This document shows positions 51,742 to 61,700 of a stretch of DNA of 64,000 nucleotides, piece by piece. The notes beneath the pieces are model-generated. The model was not told the origin of the DNA. It saw only the letters and a program-made list of their open reading frames with translations, and did no database searches. The translations under genes were made by a program, and so were the position numbers. This DNA is from CAWHXG01 sp963833235 (lineage in GTDB: Bacteria; Pseudomonadota; Alphaproteobacteria; Rhodobacterales; Rhodobacteraceae). The DNA lies in the NCBI GenBank assembly GCA_963833235.1, contig CAWHXG010000001.1:1240001-1304000 (forward strand), read 5' to 3'. Every line of letters begins with the position of its first letter. Within the stretch, counting starts at the first letter, position 1.

Positions 51742-52632
51742 TCAGGCGGCGACCATCTTGGCGCCCAGCCCCGCATGGTCCAACGCCGCGTCGATCAGGC
51801 CCTTGGCCCGGGCGCTCAGCGGGACCAGCGGTAGCCGCACCTCCGGCGCGCAGCGGCCGAGCCGCGACAGGGCGTATTTCACCCCCACCAGCCCCGGCTC
51901 AACGAAGATCGCGTCGTGCAGCGGCATCAGCCGGTCCTGCAGGCGCAGGGCGGCCGCATAATCTCCCCGCAGGGTCGCCGTCTGGAACTCGGCACAAAGG
52001 CCCGGCGCCACGTTCGCCGTCACGCTGATGCAGCCCACGCCGCCGTGGGCGTTGAACCCGAGCGCCGAGGCATCCTCCCCCGAGATCTGCACGAACTCCG
52101 CCCCGCAGGCGGCACGCTGGCGGCTGACGCGGGCGACGTCGCCTGTGGCATCCTTGACCCCCACGATCCGCGGCAGCCGGGCCAGCACGCCCATCGTCTC
52201 GGGCGTCATGTCCACCACCGACCGGCTGGGAATGTTGTAGATGAATATCGGCAGCTCGGCCGCGTCGTGCATCGCGGTGAAATGCGCCATCAGGCCCTCC
52301 TGCGTGGGCTTGTTGTAATACGGCGTCACGACCAGCGCGGCATCGGCGCCGACCGATTGCGCATGGCGGATGAGGCGAATGCCCTCTTGCGTGGCGTTGC
52401 TGCCGGCGCCGGCCACCACCGGCACCCGGCCGGCGGCGGCCTTCACCACCGCCTCGATCACCGCCTCGTGCTCGGCATGGCTCAGCGTCGGGCTCTCGCC
52501 GGTCGTGCCAACGGGCACCAGTGCGCCGCTGCCTTCGGCCACATGCCAGTCGACCAGCGCGTGAAGTGCCTCGTAATCCACCGCTCCGTCCCGAAAAGGG
52601 GTCACGAGAGCGGGACAGGAGCCCTGGATCAT
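51742..52632 (-). CDS. dapA: 4-hydroxy-tetrahydrodipicolinate synthase
   Basis: A 296-residue TIM-barrel aldolase of lysine and diaminopimelate synthesis that condenses pyruvate with aspartate semialdehyde. Active-site residues are in place: GTTGES (Thr43, Thr44), IYNIPSR (Tyr132) and the Schiff-base lysine GVKDATGD (Lys160). Length is standard. It is divergent from the lytic transglycosylase gene with a 138-bp gap and followed by smpB. Confidence 0.96.
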   Translation of the reverse strand: MIQGSCPALVTPFRDGAVDYEALHALVDWHVAEGSGALVPVGTTGESPTLSHAEHEAVIEAVVKAAAGRVPVVAGAGSNATQEGIRLIRHAQSVGADAALVVTPYYNKPTQEGLMAHFTAMHDAAELPIFIYNIPSRSVVDMTPETMGVLARLPRIVGVKDATGDVARVSRQRAACGAEFVQISGEDASALGFNAHGGVGCISVTANVAPGLCAEFQTATLRGDYAAALRLQDRLMPLHDAIFVEPGLVGVKYALSRLGRCAPEVRLPLVPLSARAKGLIDAALDHAGLGAKMVAA

Positions 52633-52770
52633 GGCGGTTTCCTCGGCGGAACGGATACGGTTCTCGAAAGCCGGCGGCAGGGCTGCGGCGAAGTGGCAGG
52701 ACCGTAGACGGATCGCGGCCGGTTGCCAACTTGTGAGTTGCCGCTGCGGCGCCGCAGGTTAGGCTTCGCC

Positions 52771-54735
52771 ATGATGAGAATGCCCGGATTTCCCCCCGTA
52801 TTGTCGAGCATGCTGCTCGCCGCGGTGCTGCTGTCGACCTGGGCGGCACCGCCGGCGCTTGCGCAATCCCCGATGGTGGGGGTGATGAAGGCCGTGCGGG
52901 CCGATGAATGGGGAACGGCACGCGCCCGCGCCGCGCGGATCGGCCCGGCGGCGGAAGCTGTGGTGGCGTGGCGCTGGCTGCGCGCGGGGCAGGGGGCGTT
53001 GCCGGACTACGCCGCCTTTCTCGCCGCCAACGGCGACTGGCCGGGACTCGAGCTGGTACGCGACCGCGGCGCATCGGCCATCCGCGCCGATGCCGCGCCG
53101 GCCGACGTGATCGCCTATTTCGCCGGCCATCCGCCGCAAACCCCCGAAGGCGCGATCCGCCTGGCCGCCGCGCTCGACCGAAGCGGCGCGGCCCAGGAGG
53201 CGGCGGCCGTGGCGGTACGGGCCTGGCGCACGATGACCCTCACGCAGCTGGAGGAGAGCACGCTGCTGGCAAGCTACGGCCGGGCGCTGGCCGCCCATCA
53301 TTCGGACCGGCTGGAGGATCTGCTCTGGCGCGGCCGGCTGGGAGAAGCGGATCGCATGCGCAACAGGGTGCCGCCCGGCATGCGCGCGCTTCTGGATGCG
53401 ACCGTCGCGCTGCGCCGCGATGCGCCGGGCGTCGATGCTCTGATCGCACAGGTGCCCGAGGATCTCGCCGGCGCGCCGGTCCTTGCCCATGCCCGGGTCG
53501 AATGGCGCGCCCGGCGCGATCGGACCGACGGCGTCTTGGCGCTGATGCTGGAGCGATCCGCCAGTGCCGCGATGCTGGGCCGGCCCCAGGCCTGGGCCCG
53601 GCGCCGGCAGGTCATGGCGCGCAACCTGATGCGCGAGGGGCGCGCCCGCGAGGCCTATCTCATGGCCGCGCAGCACCATCTGTCGGAGGGATCCGCCTTC
53701 GCCGATCTGGAATGGCTGGCGGGCTACATCGCCTTGCGGCAGCTCGACGCCGCCCCCGCCGCGCTCGATCACTTCCGCCGGTTCCGGCAAGCGGTGGCCA
53801 GCCCCATCAGCCTCGGCCGCGCCGGCTATTGGGAGGGCCGCGCCCATGAAGCGATGGGCCAGCGGGCCGCGGCCTCGGCGGCCTATGCCTTCGGGGCGGA
53901 GTTCCAGACATCGTTCTACGGGCAGCTCGCCGCCGAGAGGGCCGGCCTGCCGATGGACCCCGCGATGGCGGGCACGGAAGCCTTTGCGCCTGGCGACGGC
54001 CCGCGCTTCGAGCAAAGCAGCGTCTACCAGGCGGGCCGCCTGCTGCTGGATGCCGGCGAGCCCACGCTGGCCGCCCAGTTCCTTTCGCATCTGGCGACAA
54101 GCCTGTCGCGATCCGAGGCGGGGCGGATGGCTGCGGCCATCGAACGGCTGGAAGGCTCGAACTACGTGCGACTGAAGATCGCCAAGGCGGTGGCGGCGCG
54201 CGGCGAGACGATCCATGCCGCCTACTTTCCGCTCATGAGCATCCCGGTGGACGGGCGGCCGGGCGTGGCGCCGGAGCTGGCGCTGGCCATCGCCCGTCGC
54301 GAGAGCGAGTTCAACGCCGCCGCCGTCAGCCCGGCTGGCGCGCGCGGCCTGATGCAGGTGATGCCCGGCACCGCCAGCGACATGGCGCGCGCCACGGGCC
54401 TGCCCTTCTCGGCCACGCGCCTGACGAGCGATCCGGGCTACAACGCCCGCCTCGGCACCGCCTATCTCAGCCGCCTGCGCGGCGAATTCGGCGAGGCCAC
54501 GATCCTGCTCGCCGCCGCCTACAATGCCGGGCCGGGCCGCCCGCGCCGTTGGGTGACCGAGTTCGGCGATCCCCGCGAGGCCGGGGTGGACGCGGTCGAC
54601 TGGATCGAGCGCATCCCCTTCACCGAAACCCGCAACTACGTGATGCGGGTGACCGAGGCGCTGGCCCCCTACCGGGCGCGCCTGTCCGGGCAGGCCGTGC
54701 CGATCGGGCTGGCCGCGACGATCGAGGCGCGCTGA
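52771..54735 (+). CDS. slt: Soluble lytic murein transglycosylase
   Basis: A 654-residue periplasmic enzyme with a signal peptide (MLLAAVLLSTWAAPPALAQ), a long helical superhelix domain (about residues 40-470) and a C-terminal goose-lysozyme-like SLT domain. The catalytic glutamate is in ALAIARRESEFNAAAVSPAGARGLMQVMPGTA and the motif AAYNAGPGRPRRW is intact. It cleaves peptidoglycan glycan chains, making 1,6-anhydromuropeptides. ATG ATG at 52771. Downstream is an imperfect tandem repeat. Confidence 0.94.
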   Translation: MMRMPGFPPVLSSMLLAAVLLSTWAAPPALAQSPMVGVMKAVRADEWGTARARAARIGPAAEAVVAWRWLRAGQGALPDYAAFLAANGDWPGLELVRDRGASAIRADAAPADVIAYFAGHPPQTPEGAIRLAAALDRSGAAQEAAAVAVRAWRTMTLTQLEESTLLASYGRALAAHHSDRLEDLLWRGRLGEADRMRNRVPPGMRALLDATVALRRDAPGVDALIAQVPEDLAGAPVLAHARVEWRARRDRTDGVLALMLERSASAAMLGRPQAWARRRQVMARNLMREGRAREAYLMAAQHHLSEGSAFADLEWLAGYIALRQLDAAPAALDHFRRFRQAVASPISLGRAGYWEGRAHEAMGQRAAASAAYAFGAEFQTSFYGQLAAERAGLPMDPAMAGTEAFAPGDGPRFEQSSVYQAGRLLLDAGEPTLAAQFLSHLATSLSRSEAGRMAAAIERLEGSNYVRLKIAKAVAARGETIHAAYFPLMSIPVDGRPGVAPELALAIARRESEFNAAAVSPAGARGLMQVMPGTASDMARATGLPFSATRLTSDPGYNARLGTAYLSRLRGEFGEATILLAAAYNAGPGRPRRWVTEFGDPREAGVDAVDWIERIPFTETRNYVMRVTEALAPYRARLSGQAVPIGLAATIEAR

Positions 54736-54742
54736 AGGCTTT

Positions 54743-54900
54743 TTGGCCCGGCCGGCAGCGGGCCGCATGAGCCCGCCCCGCGGCTCAATCCGCCATTCGT
54801 CCAGCCCGCTGGCGCGCCCCTTGGCCCGGCCCGCCCGGCAGCGGGCCGCATGACCGCCCCGCTCGCCGGTCCGCCATCCGTTCGACCCGGCGGTGCGCCG
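54743..54900. repeat. Imperfect 78/80-bp tandem repeat after slt
   Basis: 54743-54820 and 54821-54900 are two adjacent, diverged copies of the same sequence. Both begin TTGGCCCGGCC, share GGCAGCGGGCCGCATGA and end near GGCGCGCCCC/GGTGCGCCG, with a 3-bp insertion and scattered changes between them. There is no reading frame. It lies between the converging slt and EamA genes and may serve as a terminator region. Confidence 0.65.
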
Positions 54901-54913
54901 CTGAAACGCCTCG

Positions 54914-55851
54914 TTATCCGCCCCGCACCCCTGCGCGAGCGGCGGCGCGTTGCTGTCCTGCGACGCGCTCTCGCCAAAGCGTGAACAGCCCCGCCGCCAG
55001 CACGATCCCCGCGCCGATCACGATGTTCGCCCGCATCGTCTCGCCGAAAAGCGCAATGCCGATGCACGACGAGAAGACCAACTGCAGAAAGGCGAAGGGC
55101 TGCACCGCGCCCGCCTCGGCCACCTCGTAGCATCGGATCAGCAGCCAGTGCCCGAGAACCCCGCTGACGCAGAGCGCGGCCATCCAAGCCCAATCGGGCG
55201 GGCGCATCGGCTCCCACGCCCAGACGCCGACGCACGTCATGAAGACCGCGCCCATCGTGCCGGTCCAGAAAAGGCTCGTGGCGCTTCGGTCCTCGCGGGC
55301 GACGTAGCGGGTGAGCAGACCGTAAAGCGCGAACATCAGCGCGCCGACAAGGGGCAGCAGCGCGGCAGGGCGGAACACGGTGAGGCCCGGCTGCAGCACC
55401 ACCAGGATGCCGGCGAAGCCCACCGCGATCGCCGTCCAGCGCTGCCAGCCCACGCGTTCGCCCAGAACCGGCCCGCTCAGCGCCGCGATCAAGAGCGGAT
55501 AGCAGATGAACACCGCATGGCTGGCCACCAGCCCCAGGGCGACGAACGACGTGACCATGATGCAGATCTGCGCCGCAAGCAGCACGCCGCGGCCCGCCTG
55601 CAAGAGCGGTTGGCGAGTTGCTGCCCGGCGCGTATGCCGCCCGTCTGCCGCGCCGCGAGGGCGATCACGAAGGCGGCGAAGAACCAGTAGCGGACCATCA
55701 CCACCATCAGCACGTTGTATTCCCCGGCAAGGTGCCGCGAGAATCCGTCCTGGACCGAGAACACAAGCGTCGTCGCGATCATCAGCGCGATGCCGAGGCG
55801 GGTGTTCTGGGCCGGGCGGGGCGGGGCGGTGGCCGCGCCGGGCGCGGTCAC
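54914..55851 (-). pseudogene. EamA (DMT) family transporter, one frameshift
   Basis: Two joined frames encode a ten-helix drug/metabolite transporter of about 312 residues. The N-terminal half has LGIALMIATTLVFSVQDGFS and YNVLMVVMVRYWFFAAFV; the C-terminal half has LLAAQICIMVTSFVALGLV, GERVGWQRWTAIAVGFAGIL and FLQLVFSSCIGIALFGE. The break is near 55605-55625, equivalent to one missing base. The GTG start overlaps the mnmD stop (GTGA), so it is coupled to mnmD. Substrates of such proteins are varied metabolites; none is indicated here. Confidence 0.82.
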
Positions 55852-56522
55852 GTAAGCCGGCCGAGGGTCATGTGCCGCTTGTGGCCGAAGCCCGGCACGC
55901 GGGTCACCGCGAACCCGGCCGCCGCCAGGCCGCGGCGCACGTCGCCGGCGGCGGTGTAGGTGGCCACGGTGCCGCCGGGCGCCGTGCGGTCGGCGACGGC
56001 GCGCAGCAGGGCCGGCTCCCACAATTCGGGGTTCCGCGCCGGGGCGAAGCCGTCGAGAAACCAGGCATCGGCCTGCCCCGACCAGTCCGGCACGGTCGCC
56101 CGCGCATCCCCCGGCACGACCTCGGCCAGAAGGTCGGGCGCCGCGATGCGCCGCTGCCCCCGGGCGCAAGCCTGCAGCACCGGATCGGCGACCGCGCGGG
56201 CCTCGGGAAAGGCGGACAGGGCCGTTTCCATCTCGGCCGCGCCCAGCGGATAGGCCTCGAAGCTGGTGAAGCGCAGCGGCCCGGGGATGCCGGCGGCACG
56301 CCATGCGATGAGCGCCGCCATGAGGTTCAGCCCCGTGCCAAAGCCGAGCTCGGCGATGCGGAAGCCCGGGCGGAACCGCTCCGGCAGGTCGTTGCCGGCG
56401 AGGAAGACGTGCCGCGCCTCCTCAAGGCCGTTCTGCAGGGAATAGTAGGGGTCGCCGAAGCGGCGCGAGACGGGCACGCCCTGACCGTTCCAGTCTAGAT
56501 CGGAGGGCCGATATGTGGTCAT
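55848..56522 (-). CDS. mnmD: tRNA (mnm5s2U34) methyltransferase, MnmD
   Basis: A 224-residue Rossmann-fold methyltransferase equal to the N-terminal (MnmC2) half of Escherichia coli MnmC. It has the SAM motif AELGFGTGLNLMAALIAW, EARHVFLAGNDLPERF and WFLDGFAPARNPELW. It performs the last methylation of mnm5s2U at tRNA wobble position 34. The oxidoreductase half of MnmC is encoded separately and divergently at 56616, so MnmC is split here. An EamA gene overlaps its 3' end. Confidence 0.92.
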   Translation of the reverse strand: MTTYRPSDLDWNGQGVPVSRRFGDPYYSLQNGLEEARHVFLAGNDLPERFRPGFRIAELGFGTGLNLMAALIAWRAAGIPGPLRFTSFEAYPLGAAEMETALSAFPEARAVADPVLQACARGQRRIAAPDLLAEVVPGDARATVPDWSGQADAWFLDGFAPARNPELWEPALLRAVADRTAPGGTVATYTAAGDVRRGLAAAGFAVTRVPGFGHKRHMTLGRLT

Positions 56523-56615
56523 GGCATGGCTCGGGCGATCCGGCTGGAACGAAGGGGAGGTTGACCTGCAGACCATGCGCCCTTCGGAGGCCCACATTCA
56601 AGCGGCACCGCACCC

Positions 56616-57667
56616 GTGAGGCCCGATGTCACCGTGCTCGGAGCCGGCGTCTTCGGGCTTGCCACCGCCTATGCTCGCGCCCGGCGCGGGGCGCGGGTCT
56701 GCGTGCACGACCCTGCGGGGGTCGGGGCGGGGGCCTCCGGCGGCCCCGTGGGGGCGCTGGCGCCGCACGTGCCCGAGGCGTGGAACGCAAAGAAGGCGTT
56801 CCAGCTCGAGGCCCTCTTGATGGCGGCGGATTGGTGGGGGGCGGTCTGCGCGCCGGCGGCTGCGCGGCGGGCTACGGGCGCACCGGGCGGCTGCAACCGC
56901 TGGAGGACGCGGCGGCGATCGCCCGGGCCGAGGCACGCGCCGCCGGTGCCGCCGATCTCTGGCAGGGTCGGGCGATCTGGGAGGTCCGGCCGGCCAAGGC
57001 CTGGGGCGCCTGGGCGCCGGCCAGCCCCACGGGCCAGGTGGTCTTCGACAGCCTCAGCGCCCGGCTGCACCCAAGCCAGGCCTGCGCGGCGCTGGCCGCC
57101 GCGATCACCGGCCTCGGCGGGCAGGTGACCGAGGCGCCCGGCCCCGATGCGCCGCCGCCGGGCGGTGCGCTGGTGCTGGCCACCGGCCACGCGGGCCTCG
57201 CCGCGCTTTCGGCCGAACTGGGCGCGCCGGTGGGCTGCGGGATCAAGGGGCAGGCGGCGCTACTGGCGCATGACGCGCGGGCCGCGCCTCAGGTCTTCGC
57301 CGACGGGGTTCACGTCATCCCCCATGCCGACGGCACCGTTGCCGTTGGCTCCACCTCGGAGCGTGACTTCTCCGACGGCACTGCCACCGACGCCGCCCTC
57401 GACGCCGTCCTCGCCAGCGCCCGCGCCGCCTGCCCGGCACTGGCGGGCGCCCGCGTGATCCGCCGCTGGGCCGGCATCCGCCCGCGCGCCCGCAGCCGCG
57501 CGCCGATGCTGGGGCCGCATCCCGAACGGCCCGGCACCTACATCGCCAACGGCGGCTTCAAGATCGGCTTCGGGATGGCACCTCTGGCGGCCGAGGCGAT
57601 GGCGGCCCTCATCCTCGACGGAGAGGATGCCATCCCCGGCGGCTTCCGCGTCGAGGACAACCTGTGA
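56616..57667 (+). pseudogene. FAD-dependent oxidoreductase, MnmC C-terminal-domain type, one frameshift
   Basis: Joined frames give a DAO-family flavoprotein of about 350 residues: FAD motif VTVLGAGVFGLATAYARARRG, then GYGRTGRLQPLEDAA, IKGQAALL, HVIPHADGTVAVGSTSERDF and IANGGFKIGFGMAPLAAEAM. This resembles the MnmC1 half, which removes the carboxymethyl group of cmnm5s2U before MnmD methylates. The break is near 56835-56860, next to a run of six G, equivalent to one missing base. The start is a GTG at 56616, 93 bp from the divergent mnmD. A related glycine-oxidase-like function is possible. Confidence 0.82.
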
Positions 57668-57835
57668 CCGCCCCAAGCCTCACCGGCCTCGACCACCGGG
57701 TGCTGACCGACGCCGACATCGACGCCAGCGTGGCTTTCGACCGCGTGGAGGACAGTCCGTGACCGCCCCAAGCCTCACCGGGCTCGACCATCTGGTCCTG
57801 ACCGTCGCCGACATCGACGCCAGCGTGGCCTTCTA
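57646..57835 (+). repeat. 95-bp direct tandem duplication at the glyoxalase gene start
   Basis: 57646-57740 and 57741-57835 are adjacent copies of a 95-bp unit with high but imperfect identity. Each includes the junction CGCGT-x-GAGGACA followed by the GTGACCGCCCCAAGCCTCACC start and the codons for the first 26 or so residues. The first copy (GTG at 57664) is a stub of 32 codons ending in TGA at 57759-57763; the second copy (GTG at 57759) starts the full gene. 95 bp is not a multiple of 3, so the copies do not fuse in frame. Confidence 0.85.
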
Positions 57836-58159
57836 CGCAGGCGCCCTGGGCATGACCCCTGTCACCTTCGCGCCGGCCGGCGGGTCGCCGCGCCACGCCC
57901 TGGCCTTCGGCACCCAGAAGATCAACCTGCACGCCGCCGCCGCGCCCTTCGCCCCGATGGCCCGGTGCCCCGTACCCGGTTCCGCCGACCTCTGCCTCCT
58001 GACCGATACGCCGCTGAGGAGCTGGATCGCCCATCTGGCCGCCTGCGGCGTCGCGATCGAAGAGGGCCCAGTGCCCCGCAGCGGCGCCACCGGGCCGATC
58101 CTGTCGATCTACCTGCGCGATCCGGACGGGAACCTGATCGAGATCGCCATGCCCGCTGA
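57759..58159 (+). CDS. Glyoxalase/bleomycin-resistance (VOC) family protein
   Basis: A VOC-superfamily protein of about 133 residues: LTGLDHLVLTVADIDASVAFY, LGMTPVTF, KINLHAAAAPFAP, GSADLCLLTD, IEEGPVPRSGATGPILSIYLRDPDGNLIEIAMP. Metal ligands typical of VOC dioxygenase/lyase-type proteins are the His in LDHLVLT, the His in INLH and the Glu in NLIEIA. The expected stop (TGA at 58157-58159) is one base out of frame, so a base is probably missing near 58152; otherwise translation runs on antisense to cobO. Activity unknown; the GTG start is in the second copy of a tandem duplication. Confidence 0.8.
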
Positions 58160-58160
58160 A

Positions 58161-58775
58161 GAACTCCACGCCCATCTGCGCCTTGATCCCGTCGCGGAAC
58201 GGATGCTTGACCAGCTCCATCTCCGTCACCAGATCGGCCGCCTCGATCAGCGGCTCCTTGGCGTTGCGCCCGGTCAGGACGACATGGGTCATCTCGGGCT
58301 TCTCGGACTTCAGGAAGGCCACGACCTCCTCCACGTCCAGGTAGTCGTAGCGCAGCACGATGTTGATCTCGTCCAGCAGCACCATGCGGTTGGCCGGGTC
58401 GCGGATCAGCTCCTTGGCCTTCGTCCCAGGCCGCCCGCGCCGCCGCGATGTCGCGCTGCGGTCCTGCGTTTCCCAGGTGAAGCCTTCGCCCATGCGCGTG
58501 GAACGCGCATCGATCGGCGAAGCGGTCGAGGATCAGTCGTGCTCGCCGGTCTAGATGCCGCCCTTGATGAACTGCACACACCGCGCAGGGCATCCCATGG
58601 CCGAGGCGCGGAAGACCATGCCGAAGGCGGCGGTGGTCTTGCCCTTGCCCTTGCCGGTGTGGACGATGATCAGCCCCTTCTCGATGGTCTTCGTGGCCAT
58701 GATCTTGTCGCGCGCGACCTTCTTCTTGCGCATCTTCTCGGCGTGGCGGGCGTCGGTCGTCGCGTTGTCGGTCAT
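58161..58775 (-). pseudogene. cobO: Cob(I)yrinic acid a,c-diamide adenosyltransferase CobO, several frameshifts
   Basis: Piecewise translation matches CobO/BtuR (about 205 residues), which adds the adenosyl group to cobalt in corrinoids. Visible parts: MRKKKVARDKIMATKTIEKGLIIVHTGKGKGKTTAAFGM with the ATP-binding P-loop, PARCVQFIKGG, MGEGFTWETQD, RDIAAARAAW, RMVLLDEINIVLRYDYL, MTHVVLTGRNA and the C-terminal HPFRDGIKAQMGVEF. At least three small indels break the frame between 58430 and 58560. The ATG overlaps the cobN stop (ATGA). Motifs are intact, so errors in the sequence are likely. Confidence 0.82.
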
Positions 58776-61700
58776 GTCGTGGCTCCTCCTCGGGTCGGGC
58801 GGCGCTCCTGCAGGCGCTGCGCGGGCGCTGTTCGATCGCGGCGTCCAGAGCCCGCGCTCGATGGCCTCGCAGCAGCCGCTCGGCGATCTCGCGCAGGGCC
58901 GGCGGATTGGCTTCCGCGATGAAGTCGCGCACAGCCTCGTCCTCCAGATAGGCCGCCTCGACCGGATCGAAATGATGGTCCGCGCACGGCGCCGGTGGTC
59001 GCTGCGAAGGCGAAGAGGTAGTCGACCGTCGCCGCCATCTCGAACGCGCCCTTGTAGCCGTGGCGCATGCACGCCGTCGATCCATTTCGGGTTGACCACG
59101 CGGGCGCGCACCACGCGCGCCGATCTCTTCGTCGAGCGTGCGGATCGACCGGACGTTCGGGGCGGGAATGGTCGTTGTGCCAGATCGGCCTCGCGCGGCC
59201 CTGCAGCGCCTCCACCGCCGCCGCCAGCGCCGCCCTCGAACTGATAGTAATCGTCGCTGTCGAGGATGTCGTGCTCGCGGTTGTCCTGGTTCTGCACGAC
59301 CGCATCGACCCCGCGCAGCCGGTCGGCGAAGGCGTCGCGTCGCGCGGCGCCCTCGGCGCCCTGCCGTAGGCATAGCCGCCCCAGTCGAGATAGGCGGCGC
59401 CGAGGTCGGCCCTTTCGTCCCAGAGCCGCTCGTCGATCAGCGCCTGCAGGCCCGCCCCGTAGGCGCCGGGCTTCGAGCCGAAGACGGCGCCCGCCCGCCG
59501 GCGCGCGACGCGGGCGCGGATGGGGTTCTGGTCCTCCGGCTCGTCGAGCGCCATCACCGCCCGCGCCGCCGCGTCGAACAGGCGATCAGCTGCGGAAAGG
59601 CGTCGCGGAAGAAGCCCGAGATGCGCAAGGTCACGTCGACCCGCGGCCGCCCAAGCGCGCCGGCGCGGGATGACAGCGAAACCGGTCACCCGCCGGTTGG
59701 CCGCGTCCCAGGTCGGCTTCACCGCCCATCAGCGCCAGCGCACTGCGCGATGTCGTCGCCGCCGGTGCGCATGTTGGCGGTGCCCCAGGCCGTCAGCAGC
59801 ATCGCCCGCGGCCAGTCGCCCTCCTCGCTGGAGATGCTGCGTCGATCAGAAGGCTCGCCGATTTCCACCCAAGCGCCCAGGCGGCGGGGGTGGGCACGGC
59901 GCGGGTGTCGACGCTGTAGAAGTTGCGTCCGGTCGGCAGCACGTCCGCGCCGCCCCCGCGTGGGCGCGCCCGACGGGCCAGGGGCGACGAACTGCCCTGC
60001 CAGGGCGGTGAGAAGCCCCGTCCCCTCCGCCGGGCCGCAGCCGGCGATGGCCGGGACGAGGCCGTCGCGCAGCTGCGCCAGCACCGCCGCGCTCGCCGGC
60101 GCCCGGCGCCTCCGCCTCGCCGTCGAGCAGACGCGGCCGAGACAGCTCCAGCCGCTCCACGCTGTCGCCGGCGCTGCGCCAGGCATCGTCGGTCAGCCCC
60201 GCCAGCGCCGCCGGCCGCGCGCCCTTCCAGGGGGACGCCGCCGTCGCAGTCCAGCGGATCGAAGTCCATCCGAAATCCGCGGCCAGCGCCCGCAGCAGCG
60301 AGGCGTCGCCGCCCGCGCCCGCGCCGCGCGGCACCCGCGCCAGCGCCAGCGCCAGGTCCCGTGCCAGCCGCCCCTCCGGCGCGACCCCGAACACGTGCAG
60401 CCCGTCGCGGATCTGCGCCTCCTTCAGCTCGCAGAGATAGGCGTCGAGCCGCCCCAGATCGGCGCCCTCGTCGGCGCCCGTCATGCCCGCGTCCTCGCCC
60501 GAGCCCGGTGGCCGCCGTCAGGCTCAGGATCTCGCGCCGCAGATGCGCCGTGCGCCGCGGATCGACGGCGGCGGCCTCGTAGTACTCGTCCACCAGCGCC
60601 TCGAGGTCGCGCAGCGGCCCGTAGCTCTCTGCCCGGGTCAGCGGCGGCGTCAGATGGTCGACGATGACTGCCTGCGCCCGACGCTTCGCCTGCGTGCCCT
60701 CGCCGGGATCGTTGACGATGAAGGGATAGACATGCGGCATCGGGCCCAGCACCGCCTCCGGCAAGCAGTCCTCGGACAGCGCCAGCGCCTTGCCCGGCAG
60801 CCATTCCAGGTTCCCGTGCTTGCCCATGTGGACGATCGCCTGCGCGCCCTGCGTCCCGCCGCAGCCAGAGGTAGAAGGCGAGATAATTGTGCGGCGGCAC
60901 AAGGTCGGGCGAATGATACGTCGCCTCTGGATCGATGTTGTAGCCCCGCGCCGGCTGCAGGCCGACCGTCACGTTGCCGAAGCGCAGCACGCTCAGCGCG
61001 AAGCCGTCCGGCCCGGCGAAGGGGTCGTCCTCGGGCGCGCCCCACTGGCCCTCGACCCGCTCCCGCACCGCCAGCGGCAAGGCGTCGTAGCCGTCGCGGT
61101 AGGCCGCCATCGAAAGCCGCACGCCGCCGGTGCGCGCCGCCCGGTCAGGCAGCCAGTTGGTCGGCCCCGCCATCACCTGCGCCATCAGGGCGGCGCCATC
61201 CTCCGGCGCGCCCGTCACGCCGTATCCGGCGGCCTTCAGCAGCCGCAGCACATGCACCGTGGCGGCGGGCGTATCGAGGCCCACGCCGTTGGCCAGCCGC
61301 CCGTCCTTGTTGGGATAGTTCGCCAGCACCAGCGCCACCTGCCGCGCGGCCGTTGGCGTCCGTCGCAGTCGCGCCCAGGCGGCGGCGAGATCGGCGACGA
61401 AGGCGATCCTGTCGCCCCGCGCGCGGTAGCTCGCGATCGGGCATTCGGTCGCGTCGTCGTACCACGCCTGATCCTTGAAGCTGACCGCCCGGGTCAGCAG
61501 CCGCCCGTCGACCTCCGGCAGCGCCACGTTCATCGCGATGTCGCGCCCCGAAAGGCCCGTCAGCCCCTCTTCCCACGCGGCCTCCGTGCCGCCGGAAAGG
61601 ACCACCTGCAGCACCGGCGCGCCGTTCGCCGCGTCCCCCGCCAGCGGGTTCTCCGGCGCCCGCGCGCCCGCATCGGGCGTGCCGACGGAGAAGGCGGTGC

